Assembly (NCBI RefSeq): GCF_005080885.1
Contig: NZ_CP034864.1
Coordinates: forward strand, 333,282-397,281
Origin: Buchnera aphidicola (Macrosiphoniella sanborni)
GTDB lineage: Bacteria; Pseudomonadota; Gammaproteobacteria; Enterobacterales; Enterobacteriaceae
Direction of reading: 5' to 3'
Length of the DNA stretch: 64,000 nucleotides
Shown: positions 21,433 through 31,964 of the stretch, one piece after another
Layout: every line of letters starts with the position of its first letter
How positions within the stretch are numbered: position 1 is the first letter of the stretch
The notes under the pieces: model-generated
Database searches by the model: none
Seen by the model: only the letters and a program-made list of their open reading frames with translations
Told to the model about the DNA's origin: nothing
Program-made: the position numbers and the translations under genes

Positions 21433-21503
21433 AGGCGTATCCCGGAATCGAACCGGGTTATACGGATTTGCAATCCGCTACATATCCAATCTGTCAATAC
21501 GCC
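21433..21503 (-). tRNA. tRNA-Cys (anticodon GCA)
   Basis: The 71-nt minus-strand sequence has the acceptor GGCGTAT paired with ATACGCC, the tRNA-Cys identity discriminator T, and an anticodon arm GCGGATTGCAAATCCGT with GCA. The T arm holds GGTTCGATTCC. CCA is not encoded. It is 14 bp upstream of tRNA-Leu on the same strand, so both are probably cut from one transcript. Confidence 0.95.
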
Positions 21504-21656
21504 TATAACTATACATTATAAAAAAAAAAAAGAAAAATTACAAATAAAAAAAGAAATTATTTTTTAATAATTATTAAAAATAAAAAAATATCTTTACAAT
21601 AAACATTGTAATAATTTATTATATCAATTAAAATATTATTGCAATTATTTTATATC

Positions 21657-21741
21657 GGAGAGGTGGCCGAGTGGTTTAAGGCAGCGGTCTTGAAAACCGC
21701 CGACGAGCAATCGTCCGAGAGTTCGAATCTCTCTCTCTCCG
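21657..21741 (+). tRNA. tRNA-Ser (anticodon UGA)
   Basis: The 85-nt plus-strand sequence has the acceptor GGAGAGG against TCTCTCC (last pair G-T) with discriminator G. The anticodon stem GCGGT/ACCGC encloses CTTGAAA (anticodon TGA). The long variable arm typical of tRNA-Ser and a GTTCGAATC T loop follow. CCA is not encoded. It matches E. coli serT in type. It is the likely substrate of SerS at 3362. Confidence 0.95.
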
Positions 21742-21880
21742 AAAATTAAAAAAAATAACTTTAAAATGTTAACAATTATTATATTTTTATTACATTAAAA
21801 AATATTTTTATTCATTACGATCGCTAATATAATACATAAAAATTTCTTATATCAGATATATACAGATATATAGTTTCAGA

Positions 21881-22930
21881 TTAGTTTTGAATATCTGATA
21901 AAACTTCAATTTCTACTCGTCGATCAGGAGCTAAACAACTAACTAATAAAGGTTTGTGTACTATATTATTACATACTTGATTAGTTAATGGGTATAAATC
22001 TCCAACACCTCGTACAACTATCTTATCTCTAGAAAAACCTTTAGATGTCAAATAATTTTTAATGTTATAAGCTCGATCTTCAGATAATTTTTGATTATAT
22101 TTTTGATTGCCTATTCTATCAGAATGACCTAAAAGAACAATAAACATGTTTTTTAATCTCATTTTTTTGATATCTTCATGTAATTTATTCAGTTTGTCAT
22201 AAGAAATCGGTTTTAATTCTGAACTATTAAAAGGAAACGTAATATTTTCATTTAAGACACTATATTGTGTACTTAAAAATTCAGGATCATAAGACGAAAA
22301 AATATCATTTACATTAGATTTTCCAAATTTCCATCCAATAGAAAAAATAATATCTCCTAAATCTGGTTGAATAGAAGAATCTACGATATTTTTAAAATGA
22401 TCTTTCCAATTATAATTTAATCGAGTAATTAGATGATCATAAAAAACATATTCAGCACCTAATGAAATACTTGGCAATAATGATGTGTCTTTAGTTGCAA
22501 TATTATGAAAAGTATTTTTAGAAATCAAATCAGTCCATAACAGTGTTCCACCTAATCTAGTATAAAAAGATAATTCTTCTGTCATTGGATATGATATTTT
22601 TGTTGCTACTTGCACAGTACTATCTTGAATATTCCCATAATTTTTATATAAAGAAGAAGAGAAAAAACCATTAGTATTATTTTCTATTTCCAGACTAAAA
22701 TATGGATTAAATTCATATCCAAAAAATAAACCAAGAATAGATGCACTTTTTTGCTCTTTTAAAATATTTTCTTGGCTCATTTCTGAAATATTCGATTTAT
22801 GTTTTAAAAGATTAGACCATCCCATCGTAGTACCGACATACCATCTATTTTGATTATTTTCTTCAGAATAAACAGAAGTAACTAAGCTTGCTAATAAAAA
22901 AAACACAATAGCAAGAGCTTTTTTTTTCAT
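21881..22930 (-). CDS. ompA: Outer membrane protein A
   Basis: OmpA anchors the outer membrane to peptidoglycan. From 22930 the 349-residue precursor (E. coli 346) has a signal peptide [22 protein letters not shown]. An eight-strand barrel (to about 195) follows, then a periplasmic OmpA domain with [20 protein letters not shown] and [10 protein letters not shown], which holds the Asp and Arg that bind diaminopimelate. The start is set by GGAG (complement of 22937-22940) 6 bases before the ATG; an upstream in-frame ATG at 22942 overlaps that site and is rejected. Confidence 0.95.
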   Translation of the reverse strand: MKKKALAIVFFLLASLVTSVYSEENNQNRWYVGTTMGWSNLLKHKSNISEMSQENILKEQKSASILGLFFGYEFNPYFSLEIENNTNGFFSSSLYKNYGNIQDSTVQVATKISYPMTEELSFYTRLGGTLLWTDLISKNTFHNIATKDTSLLPSISLGAEYVFYDHLITRLNYNWKDHFKNIVDSSIQPDLGDIIFSIGWKFGKSNVNDIFSSYDPEFLSTQYSVLNENITFPFNSSELKPISYDKLNKLHEDIKKMRLKNMFIVLLGHSDRIGNQKYNQKLSEDRAYNIKNYLTSKGFSRDKIVVRGVGDLYPLTNQVCNNIVHKPLLVSCLAPDRRVEIEVLSDIQN

Positions 22931-23066
22931 TGAATACTCCATTTTTAAGATAAAACGATAAATTAATATATTGATTATATAATAAATATTATATTAATAA
23001 TATATCAAAATAATATATCAATAATAAATTTATCGTACGTACATTATTAATGTAATATTACTATAT

Positions 23067-24602
23067 TTAGAAATTTTTATAAGAAAAATTTAATATACGT
23101 ATTCCTAAATAATGTAATGTAAATAAATAACTCAAACCAGAAACCACAACAATAAAAAATAAATGTATTACTTTATATAAGAAAGGATCTGTATTCCATA
23201 TAGGCATAATTTTTAATAAAAACATTAAAATTAATAACATAACTAATGTTGAGATAACTATATTAGTAGTAAAAATTACTGAATTATACTGAAAGCGTAT
23301 AATATTTTTTTTATAAAGTTTCCAATAAAGTAGGAAAAAATTTATCCAACTAGATATGCTTACAGACAAAGCAAGACCAGCATGTTTAAAATAAAAAATT
23401 AAAATCGGATTGAGAAATTGACTTAATAAAAGTGTCAGTAATGAAATTTTTATTGGAATATTCATTTCTTCTTGTGCATAAAAAGCTAAAGATAAAATTT
23501 TTACTAAAATAAAAGAAACTAAACCAAAAGAATATAATTTTAATACTTGTTCTGTCATTGAAACATCTAAATCTGTAAATTTTCCATATTGAAAAAGAAC
23601 TATAATTATAGGTTTGGCAAGAAAAAAAAGTGCTATAGAACTGGGTAAAGATAAAATAATACCCATTTTAAAACCCCAATTAAGTAATTTTTTATATTCT
23701 AACTGCATACCTTTTTTAAAATTTTTAGTTAGAGGTGCAAATAAAATAGTCGTTAATGATACACCTAAAACACCTATAGGAAATTCTATTAATCGATCAG
23801 CATAATATATCCAAGATATTGATCCTGAACTTAACAAAGAGATAAAGATAGTATTAACTATTAAAGATATTTGATTGGCAGATACCCCTAAAATAGCAGG
23901 ACCTATTTTTCTTAAGACTCTTAAACAAGCAATGTTATAAAAGTTAATCTTTGGGATAACTAATACATTAATTTTATATAATAGTGGAAACTGATAAAAA
24001 AGTTGAATCAAACCGCCTACGATGACTGCCCATGCCAAAGAAAAAATCATAGGACAAAAAAAAGAACTAAAAAATATAGAAAAAATAATTAAACTAATAT
24101 TCAAAAATATAGGAGATAAAGCAGGAATAAAAAAATAATTCCAACTGTTTAAAATAGCTGAATATAATGAAGATAAAGAAATTAATAAAATATAAGGAAA
24201 CATTATTTTTAATAAATTTTCAGACAAAAGCAATTTGCTAGGTTGTTTTGAAAAACCTGGAGCAGTTATCTCAATAATAAATTGAGAAAAGAAAATTCCT
24301 AAAATTATTATGAATAATAGAAAAAAAATCATCAAACCAGAAATAGAAGAAATAAAATCTTTAACATACTGTATATCTTTTTTTGATTTATATTCTATCA
24401 ATACAGGTATTAAACATTGAGAAAAAGCACCTTCAGAAAAAATACGACGCAATAAATTAGGAATTTTGAAAGCTATAAAAAAAGCATCAGTATAAATAGA
24501 AGCACCAAACATCGTAGCAATAAAAAGATCACGGGTAAAACCTAATATACGAGATATTAAAGTGATAAAACTAATTGATATTAAAGATTTTAAGAGATTC
24601 AT
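23067..24602 (-). CDS. murJ: Lipid II flippase MurJ (MviN)
   Basis: MurJ moves lipid-linked peptidoglycan precursor across the inner membrane. The 511 residues (E. coli 511) are hydrophobic throughout, about 14 helices. The conserved start is MNLLKSLISISFITLISRILGF, with DAFFIAFKIPNLLRRIFSEGAFSQ and the conserved loop ADRLIEFPIGVLGVSL. The MNLLKSL start at 24602 is preferred over an in-frame TTG two codons upstream. It lies beside flgN, as in E. coli. With lpoB it shows that peptidoglycan synthesis is kept. Confidence 0.95.
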   Translation of the reverse strand: MNLLKSLISISFITLISRILGFTRDLFIATMFGASIYTDAFFIAFKIPNLLRRIFSEGAFSQCLIPVLIEYKSKKDIQYVKDFISSISGLMIFFLLFIIILGIFFSQFIIEITAPGFSKQPSKLLLSENLLKIMFPYILLISLSSLYSAILNSWNYFFIPALSPIFLNISLIIFSIFFSSFFCPMIFSLAWAVIVGGLIQLFYQFPLLYKINVLVIPKINFYNIACLRVLRKIGPAILGVSANQISLIVNTIFISLLSSGSISWIYYADRLIEFPIGVLGVSLTTILFAPLTKNFKKGMQLEYKKLLNWGFKMGIILSLPSSIALFFLAKPIIIVLFQYGKFTDLDVSMTEQVLKLYSFGLVSFILVKILSLAFYAQEEMNIPIKISLLTLLLSQFLNPILIFYFKHAGLALSVSISSWINFFLLYWKLYKKNIIRFQYNSVIFTTNIVISTLVMLLILMFLLKIMPIWNTDPFLYKVIHLFFIVVVSGLSYLFTLHYLGIRILNFSYKNF

Positions 24603-25116
24603 TCTCAAAACAACCTATCTTACTTTGTGATCTAAAAATATTTTTTCTTTTTTAAAAAGAAATGAATTGTTATGATATAACAATTATTAAATTATATAAC
24701 TACTAAACTGATCTAAAAAAAGATGCATATATTTGTATTTTTAAAGTAAATTTTTAAAATTTATTTAAAAATAAAATTAATACAAATATTATACAATAAA
24801 ATATAATATAAATCATACATGACTAAAACTGAATTCAAATATCTAAAAAAAAATTTTTTTAAATTCTTATTAAATTAGTTATATATTTTTTGTAATTCAA
24901 TTGCTATAAAATACTTTAAAAAATTTTATTTAAATAAATTAATCAACAGGAATATATTAATTTTTTAAATAAATATTATTTAATATTATTTAAATTTTTT
25001 AAATAAATATTATTTAATATTATTTAATTAATAACATAAACTAACCTAAAAAAAAATTAAGATAAAATATTTCAACTAATGATTAGACATTTAAACAACG
25101 AAACATCATAATAGAT
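24603..25116. other. murJ-flgN spacer with hairpin and tandem duplication
   Basis: This 514-bp gene-free stretch lies between murJ and flgN, both minus strand. It contains a 9-bp perfect hairpin (24665-24685, loop GAT) near the murJ start and a 34-bp tandem duplication (24961-25028). No ORF or recognisable relic is seen. Confidence 0.6.
24961..25028. repeat. Tandem duplication, 34-bp unit, two copies
   Basis: The two copies (24961-24994 and 24995-25028) differ only at the last base. Each begins TTTTTTAAATAAATATTATT. Near identity points to a recent duplication, or to a site of ongoing replication slippage. Confidence 0.85.
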
Positions 25117-25539
25117 TTAATTTAATTTTTTTAAATCACCATTCTTATCATAAATTAAAGCTGCTTTATATGAAATAAACAATTCTAAAAAATATTGATT
25201 TAAATAAAAATTTTTATTCATTAAAACTTTGTTTTTATTATTTAAATCTCTTAATATAAAAGATTTTTTAATAAAATTAGAAGAATAATTTTTTAATTCT
25301 ATATTGCTGTTGTAAGGTGGGTATATAGAATTTATTTTTTCAAGTAATAACTTTTCTTGATTTAAGATAGAATATGTTTTAAATAGTCTTTTTTTTTCTT
25401 GAATAATTGTATCTAAAATATATATGTTTTGATTAAAATTTATTAAAAAATTATATTCTTTTTTCAATATAATTTCTATAGAGTTTAAAACTTTTTCTAT
25501 TTTTTTTACAGTATTGACTAGTTTTTTATTTTTCATCAT
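25117..25539 (-). CDS. flgN: Flagellar chaperone FlgN, diverged
   Basis: FlgN is the export chaperone of the hook-filament junction proteins FlgK and FlgL. The 140-residue protein (E. coli 138) is mostly helical with coiled-coil character. Recognition rests on length, helical nature, and position between murJ and flgA as in the E. coli murJ-flgN-flgM-flgA order. Only about 57 bp separate it from flgA, so flgM (anti-sigma-28) has been deleted. The client FlgK is present at 33429. Confidence 0.75.
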   Translation of the reverse strand: MMKNKKLVNTVKKIEKVLNSIEIILKKEYNFLINFNQNIYILDTIIQEKKRLFKTYSILNQEKLLLEKINSIYPPYNSNIELKNYSSNFIKKSFILRDLNNKNKVLMNKNFYLNQYFLELFISYKAALIYDKNGDLKKLN

Positions 25540-25596
25540 AAAAAAGGTTTTAATATATTGAAATTTTTAATATATTTACATAAAGAGACAACTAGA

Positions 25597-26307
25597 TCAA
25601 TCAAAAAAAACATATTTTTTAAAAAAAATAATTACTTCACCTTTTTTATTTACAATGCCCTGAATAATTTTACCAGTATTTGTTTTTACACGTACCATTT
25701 CATTTTCAGAACCATTATTTAATGATTTTGCTTCTGAAGAAATAGTAAAATTTTTACCTTGAATAATAATTTTAACTTGTTGATTAACTCTAACTAACCA
25801 AACTGGATGAATCATAAAAGTGGTGATTGGTTGTAATGGAAAAATATCACGTGAATTTACTCTACCTATAACATCTTTCTTTCTACGATAAGTATGATGA
25901 GGTAATTGATCTAAACGTCCTGTTAAAATTTTTAAATCTGAGGCTTGTATTTTTGTTCCATGAGGAATATATTTGTTTGCAACAATATATTTTCCTACAG
26001 ATTGAATTTCTACTGTTAAGTAATATTTTTTTTTATTACAAGTAAGCATAAGATCAACAATATTTGAATTTCTTATATAACTTACAAGAGAAAGAATAGG
26101 TTTTTCACAATATATCTTTTTTTTTAATGGAGTCCGTATTAGTATATCAATACTGTCTTCTCTAAAATCTTTAAAAAATTTTTCTTTTTTAAAAAAATTG
26201 TATATTTTATGAGTTAAAATACTTGAATCAATTTGTCGAGTAGCAGAAGATACAGAATTAATTGAAAAAAACATAACAAATAAAATAAAATAAATAATTA
26301 TTTTCAT
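25597..26307 (-). CDS. flgA: Flagellar P-ring assembly chaperone FlgA
   Basis: FlgA is a periplasmic helper for building the FlgI P-ring. The 236 residues (E. coli 219) begin with a signal peptide (about 1-21, MKIIIYFILFVMFFSINSVSS). The C-terminal SAF-type domain contains GTKIQASDLKI, DVIGRVNSRDIFPLQPIT and VKIIIQGKNFTISSEAKSL. It is divergent from flgB, as in E. coli. Its client FlgI is encoded at 31965. Confidence 0.9.
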   Translation of the reverse strand: MKIIIYFILFVMFFSINSVSSATRQIDSSILTHKIYNFFKKEKFFKDFREDSIDILIRTPLKKKIYCEKPILSLVSYIRNSNIVDLMLTCNKKKYYLTVEIQSVGKYIVANKYIPHGTKIQASDLKILTGRLDQLPHHTYRRKKDVIGRVNSRDIFPLQPITTFMIHPVWLVRVNQQVKIIIQGKNFTISSEAKSLNNGSENEMVRVKTNTGKIIQGIVNKKGEVIIFFKKYVFFD

Positions 26308-26550
26308 TATTATTATCTTTACCTAATTATTTAAATTTAAAATATATTTTTAAAATATTTTCAAAATTATTATCATTGTTAATGAAAAATATATATTAAT
26401 AATAAAAATCAAATAAAAATATTTTAATTAAAAAGTGAGCGTTAATAATAAATTGAATTAAATGTTATATTGTTGATAAAAATATTTTTTTGAAAATTTT
26501 TTTTTCAAAAAAAACAAGATAATCAATATCATTAAATTAGGATGAAACAT

Positions 26551-26961
26551 ATGTTTAATAAAATTAACCAAATATTTGATTTTAGCCAGAAAGCATTAAA
26601 TCTTTCTGCTAAAAGACAAGAAATCTTATCTTCTAATATTGCTAATGCTGATACACCAGGATATCAAGCAATAGATATTAATTTTAAACATGAATTAAAA
26701 AAAATGTTAAATAAAAACATTTACAATAATATTAGTTTAAAAAAAACTTCTCCGAACCATTTAGATACTGCTGATAAAAATATATTTTTATTAAAAAAAA
26801 TACAAGTACCTGTCTTAACAAATACGATAAAAAAAGATAATAATACAGTAAATATGGATCGAGAAAGAATTGAATTTATTAACAATAGTTTAAAATATGA
26901 ATCTAGTTTAACTTTTTTAAAAAATGAAATTAAAAATATTTTATATGTTATAAAAGGATAA
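26551..26961 (+). CDS. flgB: Flagellar basal-body rod protein FlgB
   Basis: FlgB forms part of the proximal rod. From 26551 it is 136 residues (E. coli 138), with the rod-protein N-terminal motif ILSSNIANADTPGYQAIDI and VNMDRERIEFINNSLKYE. The ATG at 26551 is chosen because AGGA (26539-26542) lies 8 bases before it; the ATG at 26542 overlaps that site. An AT-only inverted repeat (26485-26513) sits in the leader. This is the first gene of a ten-gene flgB-K run. Confidence 0.95.
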   Translation: MFNKINQIFDFSQKALNLSAKRQEILSSNIANADTPGYQAIDINFKHELKKMLNKNIYNNISLKKTSPNHLDTADKNIFLLKKIQVPVLTNTIKKDNNTVNMDRERIEFINNSLKYESSLTFLKNEIKNILYVIKG

Positions 26962-26968
26962 TATAAAT

Positions 26969-27379
26969 ATGTCTTTACTAAATATATTCAATATTGCTGG
27001 ATCAGGGATGATGGCGCAATCAGAAAAAATAAATATTATTGCTAGTAATTTAGCCAATATAGATAGTACAATTTATAAAAATGGAAAATTTTATCCTTAT
27101 GTTGCAAAACAAGTAATCTTTTCGTTGAATAATTTTGAAAATTCAGATATAAGTGGAGTAAAAGTATCTAATATAATAGATGACCCTAATCCTATGAGGT
27201 TAATATACGATCCTCATAATCCTTTAGCAAACAGTAAAGGTTATATTTTGAAATCGAATGTAAATCCTATTACAGAAATGGTAAATAATATTGCAGCATC
27301 AAGAAGTTATCAAGCAAATATAGAAGTATTAAAGACAGCTAAATCTATGATTATAAAAACATTAACACTTGGTGAATAA
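26969..27379 (+). CDS. flgC: Flagellar basal-body rod protein FlgC
   Basis: FlgC is a proximal rod protein. The 136 residues (E. coli 134) contain the N-terminal signature IIASNLANIDSTIYKNGKFY and the C-terminal AASRSYQANIEVLKTAKSM helix that pairs with it in the rod. It starts 8 bp after flgB, and its stop overlaps an ATG in the flgD frame. Confidence 0.96.
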   Translation: MSLLNIFNIAGSGMMAQSEKINIIASNLANIDSTIYKNGKFYPYVAKQVIFSLNNFENSDISGVKVSNIIDDPNPMRLIYDPHNPLANSKGYILKSNVNPITEMVNNIAASRSYQANIEVLKTAKSMIIKTLTLGE

Positions 27380-27390
27380 TGGAGAAAAAA

Positions 27391-28113
27391 ATGAGTACTA
27401 TTAGTACTGACATTAATAAAAATGATATTAACATAGAAATTCTTAAGAATAATGATAATACTTTTCAAAAAGATCCTGATCCATTAAATTTACAAAAAAA
27501 TTTTTTAAATTTATTACTTACTCAAATTCAAAATCAAGATCCTACAAATCCACTGAAAAATACTGAATTAACATCACAATTAGCTTTAATTAATACAGCA
27601 AGTGGTATTTTACAATTAAATAATACTGTATCAAATCTTTCTAATCAAATTCATAAAAATCAAGCTATCCAATTAACTTCATTAATTGGACATCGCGTAA
27701 TGATACCTAGCGATGAGATTATACATACTAAAAATACTAAAACAAACTTTGGGTTAGAATTGTTTGCTGATACTGATGAAATAGAAATAAAAATTTTAGA
27801 TAAAAATCAAAAAGTATTACATCACAATAAAATAATAAAAAAGATGAAACCTGGAATACATACTTTTTCTTGGGATGGAGAAGATTTAAATCATAAAATT
27901 ATGGAAACTGGTAAATATTATATTACTGTTTCAGCTAAGAATCAAGATAAATCTGTTCCTATATCAACTTTATCAGAATCTATAGTTCATAGTATTATTA
28001 TCTCATCGTCTGCTGATCCTATAATTGATTTAGGTCCAGCAGGACAAACAACATTATCACATATTCGTGAAATTCTTACATCACAACAAAAACAACAACA
28101 ACAACAACAATAA
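27391..28113 (+). CDS. flgD: Flagellar hook-capping scaffold FlgD
   Basis: FlgD caps the growing hook and guides FlgE assembly. From 27391 it is 240 residues. The N-terminal export region has NFLNLLLTQIQNQDPTNPLKN and TELTSQLALINTASGI. Tudor- and Ig-like parts follow with GIHTFSWDGEDL. The start at 27391 fits GGAG at 27381-27384, 6 bases before it; an upstream ATG at 27379 overlaps the flgC stop and has no such site. The protein ends in a glutamine tail (QQKQQQQQQ) from a CAA repeat that E. coli FlgD lacks. Confidence 0.95.
   Translation: MSTISTDINKNDINIEILKNNDNTFQKDPDPLNLQKNFLNLLLTQIQNQDPTNPLKNTELTSQLALINTASGILQLNNTVSNLSNQIHKNQAIQLTSLIGHRVMIPSDEIIHTKNTKTNFGLELFADTDEIEIKILDKNQKVLHHNKIIKKMKPGIHTFSWDGEDLNHKIMETGKYYITVSAKNQDKSVPISTLSESIVHSIIISSSADPIIDLGPAGQTTLSHIREILTSQQKQQQQQQ
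28084..28110 (+). repeat. CAA trinucleotide repeat at the end of flgD
   Basis: Nine codons at the 3' end of flgD read CAA CAA AAA then six CAA, followed by TAA. Loosely related CTATAA repeats continue past the stop to about 28125. The tract encodes a polyglutamine tail and is prone to length change in steps that keep the frame. Confidence 0.85.
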
Positions 28114-28171
28114 CTATAACTATAACAATAATAAAAAAATATTTTATCTTATATGATAAGGAAAAAAAATC

Positions 28172-29404
28172 ATGTCGAGAATACAAAACAGTTTACTGAT
28201 CAATTATGATTATATTTATATTATATCTAATAATATTGCCAATGCATTAACCATGGGATATAAATCTAGTAAACCTGTTTTTTTTGATATATTTTCTAAT
28301 TCATTATATTCAAAACATAATATTGGATATGGCGTCGGAATGTCAAATATCGTACAAGATTTTCATAATGGGATGTTGTTACAAACTGATAGAGATTTAG
28401 ATCTAGCGATTTCACAAGCGGGATTCTTTCGAATGATGGATTCACAAGGTCATATATATTACACAAGAAATGGTCAGTTCATAATTGATAACAATCATAA
28501 TATTATTAACAGACAAGGTCTGTATTTAACTGGTTATAATCATCAATTAAATACAAAAGACTACAAATCATATAATTCTAATGCTAATAATATAGAAAAA
28601 ATTAATTTTAGCAAAAATATTAAATTGGACCAAAAATCAACTTCTGAAATAAAATTAAAAGCTATATTAAATAGTTATACTCATGCTATTTCCGAAGCAG
28701 ATCCTCACAAGAACAATTCATCTAATTTAGAAAATTATATTACTATATACAAAACAAACGGTGAAGAAGAAAAACTTAATATTTCTTTTAAAAAATTAGA
28801 AAATAATAAATGGGCAATACATTTAAAATCTCAAAACAATAATTCTGATAATGATTCGAATGAGAAAGGTATTGATACCAGTTTTGAAATAAAATTTAAC
28901 TCAAATGGTGAATTAATTTCTGATTCTAATGTTACTATCAAATCACCAAATTCAGACTATAATAATATAAATATAAATTTAACTGATACTGTAGAAAAAT
29001 CAGATGTTGATAACAGTTTTGAAGAATTATCTCAAAATGGTAATCTTATAGGAAATTTACAAATATTAGATATTTCTCCTAATGGAGAAATGATTGGAAC
29101 ATATTCTAATCAACAAAAAAAAGTAATAGGTCATATATTATTATCTAACTTTATCAATCCTGAAGGTTTACAAGCTGAAAGTGGTAATCTATGGTCTGCT
29201 ACTGAAATATCAGGACGAGAACAAATTAATATTCCAGGGAATAATGGTTTGGGAGTTATCAGTGAGCGCACTTTAGAAATGTCTAATGTTGATGTAAATA
29301 AAGAATTGATAAATCTAGTTATAGCACAACGTAATTATCAATCAAATATTCAATCTTTTAAAACAGAAGATAAATTAATTAATGCATTAATTAATTTACG
29401 TTAA
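28172..29404 (+). CDS. flgE: Flagellar hook protein FlgE
   Basis: FlgE polymerises into the hook. The 410 residues (E. coli 402) have IISNNIANALTMGYKSSKPVF at the N terminus, DLDLAISQAGFFRM, and the C-terminal EMSNVDVNKELINLVIAQRN segment. The middle, surface-exposed part (about residues 130-290) is Asn- and Ser-rich and poorly conserved. AAGGAAAAAAAATC precedes the ATG. Confidence 0.95.
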   Translation: MSRIQNSLLINYDYIYIISNNIANALTMGYKSSKPVFFDIFSNSLYSKHNIGYGVGMSNIVQDFHNGMLLQTDRDLDLAISQAGFFRMMDSQGHIYYTRNGQFIIDNNHNIINRQGLYLTGYNHQLNTKDYKSYNSNANNIEKINFSKNIKLDQKSTSEIKLKAILNSYTHAISEADPHKNNSSNLENYITIYKTNGEEEKLNISFKKLENNKWAIHLKSQNNNSDNDSNEKGIDTSFEIKFNSNGELISDSNVTIKSPNSDYNNININLTDTVEKSDVDNSFEELSQNGNLIGNLQILDISPNGEMIGTYSNQQKKVIGHILLSNFINPEGLQAESGNLWSATEISGREQINIPGNNGLGVISERTLEMSNVDVNKELINLVIAQRNYQSNIQSFKTEDKLINALINLR

Positions 29405-29433
29405 CATTAATAAGAATAAGGTTCTAAAGTATT

Positions 29434-30177
29434 ATGGATAGTTCAATATATGAATCTATGACTGCAGCGAATCAATTATTAGAAAAACAAAGTGTTATTT
29501 CTAATAATTTAGCTAATATTTCAACTACAGGTTTTAAAGAAAAATTTATTTTTACAGTAAAAAATCAAAATAATAATTATAAAAATATCATTAAAGAATA
29601 CTATAATATTTTTCCGGGAAAATTAAATTATACAGATAGAAATCTAGATGTATTTATCAAGGATAATGATGGTTGGTTAGTTGTTAGAGATATTCATGGT
29701 CAAGAAGGATATACAAAAAACGGCCATTTAAAAATTAATGCAAATAGCCAATTAACTATTCAAAATCATGAAGTTGTAGGAAATAATTGTAATATAAAAA
29801 TACCACATGATTTGAATATTAAAATTTTATCTAATGGTTTGATTAAATCAATAAAACAATATAATAATCAAATTATTGAAAATACAATAGGTGCATTAAA
29901 ATTAGTAAAACTTCCTAGTAATGTTCTGATACATAAAGAAAATGGATTATTTTATTTTAAAAATAGCAGTCAAAAAAATAAATATAATAACCTAATCAAT
30001 CATAATAATCACATACGTTTACAATCTGGTATGTTAGAAGAAAGTAATGTTAATGCTGTGCAAAACATGATTGAAATGATTTCAAATTCTAGACAATTCG
30101 ACATGCAAATAAAAATGATATCTACATATGATCGAAATTCAGAATATGCTAATCAATTAATTAATATTAACAACTGA
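29434..30177 (+). CDS. flgF: Flagellar basal-body rod protein FlgF
   Basis: FlgF is a proximal rod subunit. The 247 residues (E. coli 251) begin [20 protein letters not shown] with [18 protein letters not shown]. They end with [21 protein letters not shown]. The central region is much altered from E. coli but keeps the length. It is flanked by flgE and flgG in the standard order. Confidence 0.93.
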   Translation: MDSSIYESMTAANQLLEKQSVISNNLANISTTGFKEKFIFTVKNQNNNYKNIIKEYYNIFPGKLNYTDRNLDVFIKDNDGWLVVRDIHGQEGYTKNGHLKINANSQLTIQNHEVVGNNCNIKIPHDLNIKILSNGLIKSIKQYNNQIIENTIGALKLVKLPSNVLIHKENGLFYFKNSSQKNKYNNLINHNNHIRLQSGMLEESNVNAVQNMIEMISNSRQFDMQIKMISTYDRNSEYANQLININN

Positions 30178-30194
30178 AAATAACAGGAAAAAAT

Positions 30195-30977
30195 ATGATT
30201 TCTTCTTTATGGATTGCTAAAACTGGTCTTGATGCTCAACAAATTAATATGAATATTATTTCTAATAATTTAGCTAATGTCAGTACAAATGGATTTAAAC
30301 GATCTAGAGCAGTTTTTGAAGATTTAATATATCAAACTATACGAGAAGCTGGAACTAACTCATCTATGGATACAATATTACCATCAGGATTACAGTTAGG
30401 AACTGGAGTAAGACCGGTATCTACTGAAAAAATTCATAGTCAGGGAAATCTTTCTAAGACAGATTCTCCCAAAGATATAGCTATTAATGGTTCAGGATTT
30501 TTTCAAGTACAATTACCAGATGGTAATATCGCATATACAAGAGATGGTTCTTTTCAATTAGATCAAAATGGTCAGCTAGTAACTAATAGCGGTTTTCCAG
30601 TAATACCAGAAGTGGTAATTCCTCCTAATTCTACGAATATTAATATAGCACGAGATGGTGTTATTAGCGTAAGTATACAAGGACAAACACAACCGAGTAT
30701 TCTTGGTCAATTAAATATAATTAATTTTGTAAATTGTTCCGGATTAGAAAGTTTAGGAGAAAATTTATATCAAGAAACTCAAGCGTCAGGAGAACCAATT
30801 GAAACTACTCCAGGATTAAATGGAACGGGTTTGTTATATCAAGGATATGTTGAAACTTCTAATGTCAATGTAGCTGAAGAATTAGTAAATATGATTCAAA
30901 CACAACGGGCATATGAAATAAACAGTAAATCTATTAGCACATCAGACCAAATGCTACAAAAATTATCGCAATTATAA
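30195..30977 (+). CDS. flgG: Flagellar distal rod protein FlgG
   Basis: FlgG forms the distal rod that crosses the periplasm. The 260 residues equal E. coli FlgG and are highly conserved: [57 protein letters not shown] and the C-terminal [22 protein letters not shown]. It is the best conserved of the rod proteins here. AGGAAAAA precedes the ATG. Confidence 0.97.
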   Translation: MISSLWIAKTGLDAQQINMNIISNNLANVSTNGFKRSRAVFEDLIYQTIREAGTNSSMDTILPSGLQLGTGVRPVSTEKIHSQGNLSKTDSPKDIAINGSGFFQVQLPDGNIAYTRDGSFQLDQNGQLVTNSGFPVIPEVVIPPNSTNINIARDGVISVSIQGQTQPSILGQLNIINFVNCSGLESLGENLYQETQASGEPIETTPGLNGTGLLYQGYVETSNVNVAEELVNMIQTQRAYEINSKSISTSDQMLQKLSQL

Positions 30978-31065
30978 TTTTTACCTTATAATTAATATAT
31001 ATAATATATTGTATATATTTAAAAAATTATACTATTAAACATTTATTATTAAAGGTAACTTTTTC

Positions 31066-31773
31066 GTGATAAAGTTATTAATGTCTAAAAATAAATACTA
31101 TGTCACTGCTATTTTTTTATTAACACTACAGAGTTGTGCTAGTATTGAACAACAGAACGGTATAAAAACTTTTGCAACACCTAATATTTGGACAACAGTA
31201 ACTAATGGTTCTTTATTTCAGGAAAAAAAATCATTAAATTATGGATATCAACCATTATTTGAAGATCATCGCGCACATAACGTAGGAGATATAGTTACTA
31301 TTGTTTTACAAGAAAATATTAGTGCTAGTAATAGTTCGTTTTCAGATGCAAGTAGAAATGGGAATGTTAATTTCGGGGTCAAACTTACTCCTGGACAATT
31401 AAATCCTACATTCGGTATTGATTTAAAAGATAATACCACTGGAGTAGACACAATAGGAAGAAATACTTTTCATGGAAAAGGTAGGAATACAGCTGAAAAT
31501 AAATTTTCTGGTTTAATTACTGCTACTGTTCAAAAAGTTTTTCCTAATGGGAATTTACAAGTAATTGGAGAAAAGAGAGTTTCTATAAATGAAGGAATAG
31601 AATTTATTCGTTTTTCAGGAATTGTGAATCCAAAAAATATTAATAACAATAATTTTATTATATCTAATCAGATTGCTGAAACAAAAATTGAATATGTTAA
31701 TCACGGACGTACAAATAATTTTCAAAAAATGGGATGGTTACAAAGATTGTTATTAAAAATATCTCCGATATAA
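31066..31773 (+). CDS. flgH: Flagellar L-ring lipoprotein FlgH
   Basis: FlgH forms the outer-membrane L-ring. The 235 residues (E. coli 232) begin with a lipoprotein signal ending LTLQSC (Cys at about 24), followed by [18 protein letters not shown] and [10 protein letters not shown]. The protein ends [14 protein letters not shown]. The GTG at 31066 is preferred because AAAGG (31051-31055) lies 10 bases before it; the ATG at 31081 is too far from that site. A long hairpin separates it from flgI. Confidence 0.95.
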   Translation: MIKLLMSKNKYYVTAIFLLTLQSCASIEQQNGIKTFATPNIWTTVTNGSLFQEKKSLNYGYQPLFEDHRAHNVGDIVTIVLQENISASNSSFSDASRNGNVNFGVKLTPGQLNPTFGIDLKDNTTGVDTIGRNTFHGKGRNTAENKFSGLITATVQKVFPNGNLQVIGEKRVSINEGIEFIRFSGIVNPKNINNNNFIISNQIAETKIEYVNHGRTNNFQKMGWLQRLLLKISPI

Positions 31774-31814
31774 ATATATTTTTATAAAATTACATTTTTC
31801 TCAATTTTATTTTA

Positions 31815-31848
31815 TTTCATAAAGAACATTTAATTGTTCTTTATGAAA
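31815..31848. terminator. 14-bp perfect hairpin between flgH and flgI
   Basis: TTTCATAAAGAACA (31815-31828) and its exact complement (31835-31848) flank the loop TTTAAT. No T-tract follows, but the stem is long. It may end or stabilise the flgB-H transcript and separate it from flgIJK, which start 116 bp further on. Confidence 0.55.
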
Positions 31849-31964
31849 GAATATTTAAAAAATCTTTTAAATAACAACTTTTAGAATGAAAATTTTCATC
31901 GAAAAACATGTACATATATATTATAATTAATACTTTTTAAAATAGCATATTATAAAGGTTTCTT

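Noticed and set aside
26485-26513. T7GA4/T4CA7 hairpin in the flgB leader as a regulatory element
   Set aside because: It is made almost entirely of T and A runs, which form such pairings easily by chance here.
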